Origin: Phyto melanocephala
Lineage: Eukaryota > Arthropoda > Insecta > Diptera > Rhinophoridae
Length of the DNA: 64,000 bases
NCBI GenBank assembly: GCA_941918925.1
Contig: OW799234.1
Location: forward strand, 105,273,884 to 105,337,883
Direction: 5' to 3'
The position numbers and the translations under genes were made by a program. Below the pieces are notes generated by a model. It was not told the DNA's origin. It made no database searches and was given only the letters and a program-made list of their open reading frames with translations. Below, piece by piece: positions 1-11,547 of this stretch; position 1 is the stretch's first letter, and every line of letters starts with the position of its first letter.

Positions 1-430
1 AAGAATATGGAAAATGTTTGATGAAAATTTAAAAAAAATGTTAAAATAAATTCAAATACATATATATAAGTATATATATATGTATATATAAATATAACTG
101 TTAATATTGACGAACAGGAAAAAAACTGAAGAGATTGCATTATTTGCTTTGCTATAAATATGCACATATGTATATCGTATTTTTAAAAGCTATCAAATGC
201 TAATGGAGTAAGATAAATTGAGTATGTGTGAACAGCTTTTTTAATTACTCAATCATTACTTAATTGAAACAATTAAAAATATCTGTCTGAACAGGGTATT
301 AGAATTTTTAGTAAACAAAATTAAATAAAATCCAGAAAAAAGTTTTCGAATTATTGAGCTTCTTTCTTGTGTTTTCATTTGTTACAGTCGTCAAAACTGA
401 ATTAGTGCGAATTTGGTTGTCCCCACAATT
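1..430. other. AT-rich stretch, no gene seen
   Basis: No coding pattern or RNA gene was recognised. A short (TA)n-like run lies near positions 60-90. The open frame that starts near 354 has the composition of random AT-rich sequence. Confidence 0.6.
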
Positions 431-1760
431 TGCATTGAGCGTCACTTTTTTTATAATTCATGTAATATTACACGTTTTCAATTTGCATTTAAAAAAAATA
501 AATAACGTAAGGAAAGTAAATTATTACAAAAGTGAAAAAGCAAAAAAAAATCTTTGTAAAAAAGTGTGCATTTGCTCAGTTTTTGTGAACACCATGGTAA
601 GGGCGCGATAAAATTTCATGAGCGTCACGCTAACTTTTTTAAAAGTGAATATATTAAATGTAAAAAATTGAAGTTGACAATCATTGTTTACATGGTTTCA
701 ACTCATTTTTTATAATTTGTGAGTTTGAGAAATAAATTGCATACGAAAAAAAAACCAGAATAGGCAAATATTTCATGAGCATCACTTTTGATATGTATAT
801 TGCTTCATAGCTTAAAATGCTTAATTACGATTTTATTTTTTAATTTTTAAGAGTAAAACAACAAAATTAATGGCTGCTGAAAGAGCACAAATAAATCGAG
901 AGAAAATAAAGCTCGATAAAGCGCGTAATGACGAATATAAAAGAAAGAAGAAAGAAAGGTAAAATCGTGGTATATTTGAGATTAATCGTGCTTTTGCAAC
1001 TTAAACCTCTGGGGGACCGGAAATTTATGCAACTGCCACAAGCTTAATTCGAAGTTGGTAAAAATTAATGAGAATAAAAAAAAACAAAGCCGCTTGTCAT
1101 TTCATGAAATTTATACGGATTCAGAATAAGAATTCGAATGAAAATTTATAAATTAAATTAAGTTAAGTTATTGTTTTGCGTCAAATATTTACATATGTGT
1201 CTAAGTTTCTTCAAGAATTGCTTCCTTTTTTTAATTTTTGTTAAAGACATCAAAGAATATGTATATGTTTAGTTTTGTATGAAAATTTTTGTTTTTTGAA
1301 GATTTTTTGTTTTTTTTTATTTACTTTTTGTAAAAGAATAAACTTTTTTTCGTTAAACTTTAAATTTGGCATTATTTCTTGTTTACGTGCAACAAAATCT
1401 CTTGATCGTCACAAAATATCTTGAGCGTCACACTTAGTTTTTTTTCCTTAAAACGCTTATAATTAATTTTTTTTTAAATAAATTGTTACAAGCCTATTAC
1501 TTTACAAGTAACCTCTAAGTTCAAGTTTTTTTTTACCACAAATTTATATATTTTCATCTTAAAATTTTAAAATAATTAGTCACTTCTAAAAAAAATAAAA
1601 ATCAAGGTGAATCGTGATTTTGTGTTTATAATCGAAACGGTGATTTTTGCAAAAGTCAATCTTGAGAAACAAAAGAACATCGTAGTAAGCTTGAGTTTCA
1701 AATATTTTTGCATTTTTAGCGATTTTTTATACATATTTGGTGTGTGACGCTCAAGATAGA
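431..1760. repeat. Cluster of TTGAGCGTCAC motifs
   Basis: An 11-bp motif, TTGAGCGTCAC or a 1-2 base variant, occurs at 435-445, 618-628, 775-785, 1402-1412 and 1421-1431 on the plus strand. It occurs inverted at 1744-1754. The inverted last copy facing the first resembles the subterminal repeats of a DNA transposon, but no clear terminal inverted repeat or target-site duplication was found. Function unknown. Confidence 0.5.
852..959 (+). pseudogene. Exon-like charged segment between splice signals
   Basis: A T-rich tract ends in AAG at about 851 and the segment ends in AAG followed by GTAAAA at 960, so it looks like an internal exon with acceptor and donor. Read in the frame of the ATG at 870, it gives a very basic and acidic peptide with an AERAQ...REK...YKRKKKER pattern. 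That resembles a charged repeat module seen in repetitive insect proteins of unknown function (recollection, not searched). It sits inside the TTGAGCGTCAC cluster, so it may belong to a mobile element. No partner exon was identified. It could be chance. Confidence 0.3.
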
Positions 1761-1799
1761 AATCATAGAAAACCTAAAAAAGTTCAAAAAATATTGATA

Positions 1800-4074
1800 T
1801 TTTTGAGAGCCTAAAAGTACCACCGGAATCTTCATCAATTTCTACATAAATTGGCCACTCTTACCGGTGAATTGAAAAAACTTTAAAAATAAGCAAAAAA
1901 ACTCGATGTGTACGTTTTTTTTTTGAAATCGACCCAAATAAATTGTATTTTCCTAATGGACTACAAGTTACTGATCATTCTTAAGATGTATTTTTATTAT
2001 GCTTGATTGATCACACAGTGGCCGGATTCCCATGATTTTTAAAATACCGACATATATATTGTTCAAATACCGACATATGTATATATTGTTCAAATTTTTT
2101 ACATTACTATTTTATTTTTTATAAATTAAAATAATGGTCACCTAACTTTTACAGAAATATGTTTTACAACATTGTATACCACAGACTTATTTCGAACTTA
2201 GACGCAGCTGACTTTTTTGCACTGGCTTCGTTCTTTGCTTTAAAGAAAGTGATGTCAAATTTGTAAACAAACAAAAATTTGTATATTTTTCCAACGGCAG
2301 CTCTGAGCCGGCTTGGAGCTGCACGATCTAGACCTCTGCTCATCAGATACAGAGTAGAGCATTGTTTGAATTATGAAAGTATGAAAATTAAAAAAGAACT
2401 AGTTTAGACCAAAAATTCTTTTTATATTAATTTTTAATTATTGTATTTCTATCTGCATAAATAAATTTTTTCGATTTAATTGTTTAATAAATGTACGATA
2501 GATTGGCCATTTATAAGCAATGTGCCACTGTGCGGCGAATATCTAGCATATTCGAAGACAATCTGACATGATCTCTCTCTAGTAGCAGAGAGGCACACAT
2601 AGTGCCAACATCAGCATATATAAAAATTACAACAAACAAAAAATGCAAAAACATAAATCTAGACATTTATTTAATGTAAAACCCTGATATAAAAGACTTC
2701 AACAACATGTTTGTTTGTCTTCACGAGGATTTGTTTTGTTGTGGGTCCTACGAAAAAAAAAAAATACATTTTTTACAGCTTAAAATCAACGCTTGTTAAA
2801 TCTCCTTGCCATTTTGCAGTGTTTTTTTTTAATTTCGTTCGTTGGTCGGTCATCAGATTTTTTTCTTTTTGTACAATCTGGAAGTGGGATTTGTTGTGTG
2901 CTTAACCAAAACGTGCACAGCAATACAACAAGTGCAACAGGTAAAATATTTGTGGCCAAAGAATGAAACAAAATATGTTGTATGTGGCCTCGCGGCCTTT
3001 TTAACAGGCTACGATCAATAGGTTTACTTTGCAAGACAATTTTCATGTTACAAACTCCCAAAAAAAAAAAAAAATTAAATATTTAAAAAAAAAAATGCCT
3101 CATAAAATGAATTATTATTGGTCATAACGATTTGTATCTGTGTTCTTTAGCATGCCATTGTTTACAATGAAAACAAAAAAACATTTCTCGATATTTAGTT
3201 TTCAATGTTATGGCGCACGTACATATTTTAACAACAACTAAACTTGTCGATGATGATTTTTTATATTTTCATGGTCCATTCAGGGTATTAAATTATTTTT
3301 GGGTGGATTTATGGTGTAAAATAACATTTAATGTTGTAATAACTGATCGTTTAAGCTAAAAACGTATGTTGTTGTGCGGCTTATCTGTAAATCGTTTATT
3401 TTATCACTTTTGTATTTTATTTGGGAGCTTTTTATGTTTTTGGAAAAATCTAAATACAACTAGTGCAATTTTTGTTTAAGCGTAGACATTTTTTTAAAAG
3501 TAGGGTGGTTGTTTACATGTAAGTATATACTTGTTTGTGGTTACATTGTTACAATAATTTTTAATGCTCTAGTTTTTCTAGGTTGTTTTAATGCAGGTCA
3601 ATTTAAAATTGTAACATGGTAATCATACTTAATCAGATGGTAATAATTTAAAAAGAAACCTGCATAGATAAGAACTTTAAATTTTCATATAAACATCTAT
3701 TTTATAAATATTTTTATCTTTGTACTCTTGGACAAATTGGATGTACAATATTGCAGACACTGTTTTACTTTAATTAACCTGAAGTTTGAGGAAAAATAAA
3801 TAATTAAAAAGTCGGGAATATCAATTCTAATAAAGTAATGTTTCAAAACAAGGAATTCATCAATACGAGTGCATGCTTAACGTTCAATAAATATTATATA
3901 CATACTTACATACAATACTACATCACAACCAATATAAATTGTACGTAAGGCGGTGATCTAAGAGTTCATAAGTAAAATATTTTTTAACTTTTAAATCGTC
4001 CCTCGAATTCTAAAATTTTTTTCTTTTTTTATTTACACACATCCAATAAATTTTATTAACTTTCATAACATAAC
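1800..4074. other. Non-coding stretch upstream of the secreted-protein gene
   Basis: No gene was recognised. CACAGTGGC at 2014-2022 faces its complement GCCACTGTG at 2524-2532 across about 500 bp. These look like short hAT-like termini, but the flanking 8-mers do not match, so the call is weak. The open frames at 2711-3061 overlap each other on opposite strands and have no recognisable domain. Homopolymer A runs lie near 2753 and 3060. Confidence 0.4.
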
Positions 4075-4674
4075 ATGTGTCAATTTTATTTAATTTTGTT
4101 ATTAGTTTTACGAAATTTCAATCTCCTTCAAAGTCAGTATACCGAGCGCTGCCTTTTCATAAAGGGCAATGCCTTTCAAGAGTACTGCCGTGGTGTTTAT
4201 CCCCAAGAAGTAAAAATCAAATATCACGATGAGTGGATTAAAGTTGGAGAACCTTTCATTATATATCGCTCAAACAAATTGCCAACAGAATATGTCATCT
4301 CTTTCAAACACTCCCCCCTACACAGTTGCAAAGTGATAGAAGTTTTGACGGCCATTAATTTTACTTGTGTCTTACATCAACAACAGGATCAATTGGCAAA
4401 TCCATTATTGCTAAAAGATGCACTTGGCGCTTGTTTCCCCATGAATTTATATGTCACCGATGATCTGCTACGCATTTGCTTGCGTCAAAATCGACGCAGT
4501 GAAAACTATTTGAAATCATCTAAAACAGTATTGCACTATACACTAGAGACAACATTAGCTAGTGGAGCTGTCAGTATCGGCGATGCAATAAATAATAATT
4601 GGATGTGGTCACTATGTCATTTAAGCCTTAAATGGTTAATTGTATTTATTTATAGCGATATGAGTAAATATTGA
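4075..4674 (+). CDS. Predicted secreted six-cysteine protein, 199 aa
   Basis: I do not recognise the family. The frame opens with a hydrophobic segment (about residues 4-18, rich in Leu) typical of a secretory signal peptide, with cleavage likely around residue 20. The predicted mature part has six cysteines (C26, C38, C85, C98, C120, C135) that could form three disulphides, and an N-glycosylation sequon at N95. A second hydrophobic stretch near the C terminus (about residues 177-193) could be a membrane or lipid-anchor signal. Unlike nearly every other frame here, the codons are mixed and GC-richer than the flanks, and there is one uninterrupted exon. The start is the first in-frame ATG, directly before the signal peptide. 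Polyadenylation signals follow at 4771 and 4794. A role outside the cell or at its surface is inference. An intron-less single copy or one long exon of a larger gene are both possible. Confidence 0.7.
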   Translation: MCQFYLILLLVLRNFNLLQSQYTERCLFIKGNAFQEYCRGVYPQEVKIKYHDEWIKVGEPFIIYRSNKLPTEYVISFKHSPLHSCKVIEVLTAINFTCVLHQQQDQLANPLLLKDALGACFPMNLYVTDDLLRICLRQNRRSENYLKSSKTVLHYTLETTLASGAVSIGDAINNNWMWSLCHLSLKWLIVFIYSDMSKY

Positions 4675-4770
4675 ACAAATAAGTAATTAAACAGGAAAAA
4701 ATCGTTCTGATTTCTTTCGACAGCAACAAAAATGTATTGGAGCAGAAATCTAGAGATGTGCATTTAAGAA

Positions 4771-4799
4771 AATAAACAAAATTTCTTTCATGTAATAAA
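4771..4799 (+). promoter_or_regulatory. Two AATAAA polyadenylation signals
   Basis: AATAAA occurs at 4771-4776 and 4794-4799, about 100-125 bp after the stop of the secreted-protein frame. This suits a short 3' UTR. The motif is frequent by chance in DNA this AT-rich. Confidence 0.35.
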
Positions 4800-5485
4800 T
4801 TGTCGTTAATTGAAATTATTACAATTTGCTATAAATATAATGGATTTTGTGTTTGTGTATGTGTGTGTGTGTGAATTAAGGTAAAGTTGAGAATGCATAA
4901 AATGACCAGTCAATGTTGCCAAGATAACTAACTGACAGCGAGCCATAAAATAATATGGGCGGCCAATTTGATAGACTCTCAAAAATTTTTAAAAATTGTC
5001 TTAACATTTTTTGTATCTTATCTTTTAAATAAAATAATTAAAAAATAAATACACGTTATTTTGAAAATCTTAGAATGGCATAATTTTTTCATTGTGAATT
5101 CATTGCGAAAAATTTGTTTAAAATATTTATTAAAAAATAATTAATTATAATTATATATTAATATTTTATTTAACCTTTAAATTATTAAGAATGTTGTTGT
5201 AAATATTTTTTTTTTATTTTGGCTTAAGTTTATTTAATCTATTATGCATTCCACTCGGCTAACATCGTAATAATTTTTAAAAATATTCTTAAAATGATTA
5301 CAATTTAATTTAATTCAAAAAATAATTTAGGATGTTAAATTATAGATTAAATGAATTTGAGCCAAAATAGAAAACAATGAAAATTATTTTTTAGAAATTA
5401 TTCAAGTTCTTTTCAATATTGTCCAATCTGGTTTTCACAACGTTAGGTGAGCAGCCAGTTGCTGTAATAGTTCAACCCAATTAAC
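4800..5485. other. AT-rich spacer
   Basis: A (GT)n-like tract lies near 4850-4872. No coding or RNA feature was recognised. Confidence 0.5.
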
Positions 5486-5489
5486 AAAA

Positions 5490-6170
5490 AGAAGTTACAT
5501 CTTCTACAGGTTGGTGCCGTAAAAGCAACGACTGAGTAGTTGATTCATTTATGCGCAACGTTTAGTTGTTGTTTTTTTAGGTTCATTCTATCGTACAGAG
5601 TTTGTCATGTCAGAGTATCCGCGTGCAAGATGTCAAATATCGTCTGCGTAATCAAGGTCTTCTAAACATTTTTGCAGACCCCAGCTTACGCCTCTATTGG
5701 TACATGTTGCATCTGCCATATGACGTTAAGAAAGATATTATATAACAGACGTAAAAATACATATCCCTGTCTAATGCCCATTCTGACTGCAATTATGACA
5801 CCATTTATATTTACGTGCAGTACTCGGTAACCGACTTAAAAGCAAAGACTATTTATGAGATCTATTATTTTCTCCGGAACATTCTTGTACCGTAACTCCC
5901 ACCGAGCCTTCTCGAAATCAATGAAAGTTAGGTAAAGAGACAGCGCCGTTCTATGGATTATTCGATGATTATTCTCAGGAAATTTTTGTTTTTAACGGAA
6001 TCTTTACCATACAACGCTGTGTATAATCTACAGTTCATAATAGTTGCAATTATAGGAACGTTATCCTTCTTCAGTTCTGTCATTTGGTGACATCCTCTTT
6101 CTTAGGCACTTTAATGTCGCCTTCTTTAATGCCGGCGGACATGTAACCACAGTTGGATTTTGGGTGATTT
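5490..6170 (-). pseudogene. Decayed LINE reverse transcriptase
   Basis: Read on the minus strand with several frame changes, the segment follows the order of a non-LTR reverse transcriptase. A VPKKxD-like stretch lies near 6100, then FIDFEKA (catalytic motif A) near 5920, then a G-R-QG motif near 5780, then LDYADDI (the catalytic YADD box) near 5640. After YADDI a stop follows at once and the frame breaks repeatedly. The FIDFEKA plus LDYADDI pair is common in RTE- or CR1-like LINEs, so the clade is only approximate. No intact product is possible. The 3' part of the element and its tail are not recognisable. Confidence 0.65.
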
Positions 6171-6184
6171 TTAGAGAAGCTCAG

Positions 6185-7876
6185 CTTGCTTTTAGTTTTG
6201 CAATGACGAATATTATTTCGAGTAATACTAAATAATATTTCACAAAAATAATTCATTAAAAAAATGTGGCAATATTGGTAGTTATAAATTTTACACTTAT
6301 AAGATAAGTTATGTATGTTTCTGGTTTTAAATTAACGGACAAAAAATTATACAGAACTTTTTTTTATAATTAAGTGAAAATAATTCACATATTTTGAGTC
6401 ATAATAAAGAGGTTTAGATCTTTTAGTGTCAAATTTGGAAAAAAGGTATTGAAATCTTATTTTGATTTAATAAGGATTTTTAAAGTTGCTGCAATCCAAT
6501 GCACTGAAAGAAATATATTTGAAATATATTCGTATTGTTAATTAAAGGCAATATTAAGGATAATAGATATTCTATATTTATTTTTAATAATTTCTCTGAA
6601 AAAAAGTAAATTCTATTCTCTGCAACATCAACACAGAGGTCTGGTTCAGATGTTAAATTGTAAGAAGTGAATAACTTTTTGTTGGTACTTCTAACTCATT
6701 ATTTTTTTAATCTATATTTTTGCTGGGACGATCGCAGAAAAATATCTATTGACTTTTTTTTAATTATCTAATGACTTATATCTGATGAGCCTGGCTGCTT
6801 ATACTTTATATTTTACTCTTATATTTATTTGCCTAAAGGTCTAAGTTATAAAAAATAAATAAAATATCTATTGACTTATTTCTTAACTCTAAACATCTGT
6901 CTAAGTTTTTATTTCCTTCGTTTTCTAAGCTGCAATAAAAAATATGTTTTTCGCTCTCCTTCATACTTATTAATACCCATTAGCGAATTTCTCGGACTAT
7001 AGTATAAAACAAATTTATTAGTAGAGCATCTTGATGTTTATTCTCTTCTTATTTATTTTTTAACATTCAAACTTATATTCATTCACTGTTAGTCCGTCGA
7101 ATGCATTTATTTCAAATATGCGATCATAAATTGTATTTCGTTTTTTGTTGTTCTGCTTCTTTTACATTTCATATATTTATTTGGTGGATTGCGCAAAATT
7201 TATTTTATATTTGTTAATTTTTTTCGATTTATTTTTTGGCTTGTCTACATTTCAATTTATAGCCACTCATCTCAAAGTTTGTTGTATATATTTTTGCACA
7301 AATATTTTTATATTTTAAATGTTTTTTTTTTCACAATTTTGAATTGGTCATCTTCACCGCACCCTAATCAGTGAATTATGTTGATTTCCATTTAATACCA
7401 GGCACGCGGGCAACGAGTTTTTTACTTTAATGCATTAAAATATTTTAAGAGAAAAAAGAAAAATGGAACAGAAATTTGTTAGATATGTGTTTGGGAAATT
7501 TAAATGGAATTGAGACTGAAATGCAATATTTATTTGTATAATTTAAGATGAGCCAAAAAATATTTATTTGGGGTATTGAGCTTGTTATAATTAAGTTATT
7601 ACAGTAGATCTATAGTGATCATAGTTTTAAGTGGTCAAATAAATAAAATGTCACAAATATGCAGACAAAAACGCTATCATGCACTTAAACTTTCAATATA
7701 ATGAGTATCTGTCTGACTGGTCTTTAATGCATCTCTTAGTTGATTTAATATAAAAGTATTTATTTAGTTTGGTTTGACATTTTAACATGAATAGACTGAC
7801 GCCTGAATAACGCTACCAAATTGTAAAAAATCATGTTTCTGTTCGAAACATGTAACCGTCCATTTAACGGTCAATT
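6185..7876. other. AT-rich stretch, no gene seen
   Basis: Nothing was recognised beyond a roughly 55-bp segment at 6650-6710 that resembles 8635-8690 (shared 'ctaactcattattt' region). The open frame at 7189-7374 is a Phe/Tyr/Ile-rich translation of T-rich DNA and is unlikely to be a gene. Confidence 0.5.
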
Positions 7877-7878
7877 TA

Positions 7879-8049
7879 TCTGTGGCTTGGAGCTAAAAGG
7901 GCCAATGTCACTTTTTTGCTCTTTTGAGTTAATCATTGCATTAGATTTGTTGTCTTGCTCTATTTCATTGTGGTAAAACAGCTAAAGTCATACTTAACCC
8001 AGAACAGGCAAATATTTTGACATTGGCCCTTTTAGCTCCAAGCCACAGA
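7879..8049. mobile_element. 171-bp MITE with perfect 32-bp inverted repeats
   Basis: The arms at 7879-7910 and 8018-8049 are perfect reverse complements over 32 bp, beginning TCTGTGGCTTGG. Both outer flanks are TA, as expected of a Tc1/mariner-type TA target duplication. The central ~107 bp is AT-rich with no open frame. Perfect arms suggest a recent insertion or selection on the ends. No autonomous partner with these ends is present in the window. Confidence 0.75.
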
Positions 8050-8051
8050 TA

Positions 8052-8869
8052 TTCGTCCATTTTTTTTACTTGCTCTTACTAAATAACGTACTTTTCAATG
8101 ACTATTACAAATCGTTTGTCTTACTAAGAAGTATTTTAGTAATGACTTCATTTAATGTGATACGTGAGTACTTATTTTCAGACTTTTGCTTAGATATCAT
8201 CACAATACAATTTTTCATTTCAAAATTTGCTAGAAGCCATTCAAATACATAACTTTTTACAATTCTCATTTAGTTTCACGCGCTTAGGGTATAAGTAATA
8301 ATGAATTTGACAACAGCGGCAGAGCATTTCAATAACAAAGTGATGACTTATAGATTTTCACAGATTTTTTAATTTACAAATAACGTAACGCTGAATAATC
8401 GAACCGAATTTTCGTCCTTAACTGAACCGAACGACTTCATTAAGTCCACAACATTAATAAGTTATTTAGGTTATTAAAATAAAGCACTTATTAATTGCTA
8501 TCCTATTTATAAGCGATTGTAATAAGTACCTATTTGTAAGCGAGGATGCTAAGTACTTATTTGATTCCCTGTTTTTAAGCGAGCGTGGTAAGTACTTGCC
8601 TCCAAAAACATCGCCGTGTCAAAGTAATGGGTTTAGATACCAAATTATAAGTAGTGAAGAACTTTTTTCTAGTACTTTTAACTCATTATTTCGTAATGTG
8701 TTATTTTGCAATAAATAAAACTGCCGTATTTGCAGTGATGATAATCTTCAAGAGTATGTTGAGATACTTTTATATCTAGAAAAACTGACTGCTTGGTATG
8801 ACCGCTATAGAGTCAGGATAACTGACCTTTTCGTTCATTAATTCAACAACTATAATGTTAAGGACCCTT
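8052..8869. other. AT-rich stretch with a degenerate short tandem
   Basis: Between about 8500 and 8610, three degenerate copies of a motif like TAAGCGAnnnTnnTAAGTACTTatttg follow one another at roughly 40-bp spacing. No gene was recognised. The frame at 8070-8252 lies just beside the MITE and lacks any domain signature. Confidence 0.4.
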
Positions 8870-9045
8870 AAATTAGGCTGTAAGATCGTGTGACTTAACG
8901 CCGCTAGACTGTGGGGATATGTAAAGTTTTTAGCCGATAAGTACGAAATTATTGACTAGTTGAAAGACTGAATTCACAGCGTTATTGGCGATATATGGCC
9001 ACCAATGTTGGTAAAAGTTATAGAACATTTTTTTTGTGGGGTTCC
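8870..9045 (+). pseudogene. mariner-like transposase C-terminal relic
   Basis: After one frameshift the translation reads RSCDLTPLD, then LWGYVK, then IHSVIGDI..PML.KVIEHF. This is the C-terminal block of rosa/mariner-type transposases containing the last catalytic Asp (in DLTPLD). Two in-frame stops and the frameshift make it dead. The N-terminal two thirds and the inverted repeats are not recognisable nearby. Confidence 0.6.
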
Positions 9046-9136
9046 GATCCTAATCTTTTTTTTTCTTGAATAAGGAAATCTTTATCAATGAAACTCGTAC
9101 AAACTTAAGTGGGAATATCTGCTATAGTTCTCAAAA

Positions 9137-9963
9137 TCTATATATATAAAAGTGAAACTCTGATCGGACTCAAACTTAGGCAAGTTGTTGCACACATTCC
9201 AGGGAGTGTTTATGGGTGGCAAAAAGTGGGCGGGGCCACGCCCATAAAAAATTAGTTATCATTTTTAGCTACTTGCACTTGGCCGATTTTTCTGAAGCTT
9301 TGCCCACATATTGAGCTGTCATGACTTTATAATTACGTGATAAGAAAAGTGGGCAGAGCCACGCCCATAAAAAAAGTTATAATTATGAGGTATTTGCACT
9401 GGACCGATGTTTCTGAAACTTTGCACACGTATTGAGCTGTCATGACTTTATAATTTCGTGACTAAACAAGTGGGCAGTGCCATGCCCACAAAAAAAGTTA
9501 TCATTTTCAGCTACTTAAACTTCACCGATTTTTCTGAAACTTTGCAAACACATATTGAACTCTCATAGTTATAAAATTTTGTGATTAGAAAAGTGGGCAG
9601 TGCCACGCCCATAAGAAATAAGTGATAATTTTGAGGTACTTTCTCTGGACCGATTTTTGTGAAACTTTGCACACATATTGAGTTGTCACAGCTACACAAT
9701 TTCTTGATTAGAAAAGTGGGCACTGCCACGCCCATAAAAAAAATTATAATTTTCAGCTACTTGAACTTCACCGATTTTGCTGAAACTTTGCACACAAATT
9801 GAGCTGTCATGACTATAGAGTTCGGTGATTAGAAAAGTGGGCAGTGCTACGCCCATTTAAAAAAAGTTATAATTTTTAGCTTTTTACACTTGATATTCAA
9901 TTTAAGTTCAGAATGCATTTTTATTCATTAAGGGGCGTAGCAATGCGCGCCGGTCTTTTCTAG
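9137..9963 (+). mobile_element. Helitron-like element with six ~122-bp tandem units
   Basis: The element starts with TC (TCTATATATATAAAAGTG) and ends with CTAG after a GC-rich stretch (GGGGCGTAGC...GCGC). It lies between A (9136) and T (9964), which are the hallmarks of Helitron insertion. Inside are six tandem units of about 122 bp. Each holds a near-palindrome like GTGGGCAGTGCCACGCCCAT (centred near 9235, 9360, 9481, 9602, 9726 and 9848) followed by a conserved 'ACTTTGCACACATATTGAGC' block. No Rep/helicase frame is present, so it is non-autonomous. The small minus-strand frame at 9511-9735 is only translated repeat. Confidence 0.7.
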
Positions 9964-10104
9964 TATGTTATAAATTTTGTTCAAAAGCATTTATATGGGA
10001 GGTATTACGCCCGCCTAAAATATAAAACAAAAATATACTCTATACCCGTTCGGAGGATAGACCTAGATTATTAGTGAAAAATTGTTCCCCGTTCATTATA
10101 ATTG

Positions 10105-10175
10105 TCTGTATAACATTTGGGGGCTTCAAAAAGTTGATTTTCCACCAACATATGAGCAGACACACAGATAATAGA
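10105..10175 (-). repeat. Relic of the GTCTGTC dispersed repeat
   Basis: The segment 'GGGGGCTTCAAAAAGTTGAT' followed by a degraded GTCTGTC-type block matches the central part of the GTCTGTC repeats at 43.9, 45.3 and 55.8 kb, in inverse orientation. Only about 70 bp is recognisable. Confidence 0.45.
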
Positions 10176-11422
10176 CTATCGGATATTGCCCAATCGATTT
10201 TAAAATTTTAATCGATTTTAAAATAAAAATTTTTTTAATTCATTTTTTCTTATGTATAAAGTTAGAAATCAATAAGAAAATTTAGGAAAGTGAACATAGA
10301 AAAAAATTTATTTTACAAAAGATTTCTATTTTGAAAAATTTTCTATTCGATGATTATTTATAAAAGTTTTTAGGATTGTTCTATTAAGATAATTTTTAAA
10401 ATTTAATTTTTAATTTTTATAAACCCTGTCTAATTTTAATTTATTTTTCTTATAATCATTATGTTAAAAGAAATTATCAATTCCGTTTAACAGAAATCTT
10501 GTGTCAGTTTTAAACTTTGCTTTCCATATGAACAATTTTTTATTCAAAATTCAAGAAGAATTTTTGTTATTTATACATGTACTACATAGTGCCTGTCTAT
10601 GAACCTTTTTTTTTAATTCTTTAATTAATCCGAAATTTTTGACAAATAATTTATTTGTGGAAACTTACGATAAACGAATCTTCTAAACAATATTCAATGA
10701 CTTTTTTAAATGCAGAAGTTACAATATTTAATGAAGAAGCATTCTTAAGCAACAACAGCAATAAATTTTATATACATACGTACATACATATGCATATGCA
10801 TATGTTAAAATAAATCTTAAGTTATGGGCACACTTCTTAAGATTTACACTGAAATATTAAGAAAAAAATATGTTTGTTTTTTGTTGGCTGTTAACACCAA
10901 CTGGCACGTTCCTTAAGTTGGGCAACGTGAATACACGCCACAAACACACTTGTCACACAGTGAAAATTAAGCGAAGCATCTTAAAATGTCGTCATCTCAA
11001 TATCTTTATTGATATTTAAATTAGTTCTTTTCTTTTGTTTTGTTTGGTTTTGTTAAAAAACAAACCGAAAAAGTACCGTAAACTTAATTGTTTGTATTAT
11101 ATTTTCTAAGCTTTTTGTTGTTGTTGCAACGAAAGATCAATGTAAGTATGTATTTGGTAAAACTAAAATAAGTTAATGCCCAGAACAACAATCAAATCAA
11201 TAGATTCAAATTAATTTCGAATATTTAAAACGCATTTGTTTTTTTTTTAGTTTTAGTTGTCCCTGTCTTTTGTGTCTGTACGTTAACTTTTCTTAACAGT
11301 GAATTTAGTTTCTTTATAAGTTTCAAACTAGCATAAAAGGAAATAAATTTATAACTTAAGTTGTGTGCAATATAATAGCAAACAAATATTTTGTGTTTAG
11401 TTAGCTAGTGTTTTTATTTGTC
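10176..11422. other. AT-rich stretch, no gene seen
   Basis: An imperfect ATACATACG/CATATG microsatellite lies at 10772-10806. No coding pattern was recognised. Confidence 0.5.
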
Positions 11423-11425
11423 TTA

Positions 11426-11544
11426 TTCACAAGGTGTCCTAAGTTTCATATATCATATTTTGAAAATGTCTAGAAATTTTATGATAAACAATACAAAATT
11501 TTTGGAAAATTATGACAATGTAACACTTAGGATACTTTTGTGAA
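11426..11544. mobile_element. 119-bp MITE, PIF/Harbinger-like
   Basis: The ends are imperfect inverted repeats (TTCACAAGGTGTCCTAAG against its partner TTCACAAAAGTATCCTAAG). Both flanks are the trinucleotide TTA (11423-11425 and 11545-11547), the 3-bp target duplication typical of PIF/Harbinger. A similar arm, AAGGACACCTTGTAAATT, stands alone at about 24145-24162. Confidence 0.6.
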
Positions 11545-11547
11545 TTA

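Noticed and set aside
2014..2532. Possible hAT element with CACAGTGGC ends
   Set aside because: The inverted similarity is only 9 bp and the flanking 8-mers do not match, so it is kept only as a note in the stretch description.
2786..3061. 91-codon minus-strand frame overlapping a plus-strand frame
   Set aside because: No domain, no codon bias, and an overlapping frame on the other strand. Compatible with chance.
9511..9735. 74-codon minus-strand frame with an internal repeat (PTFLI...SICV)
   Set aside because: It is a translation of the ~122-bp Helitron-like tandem units, and another such frame appears at 28129-28326 on the opposite relative strand.
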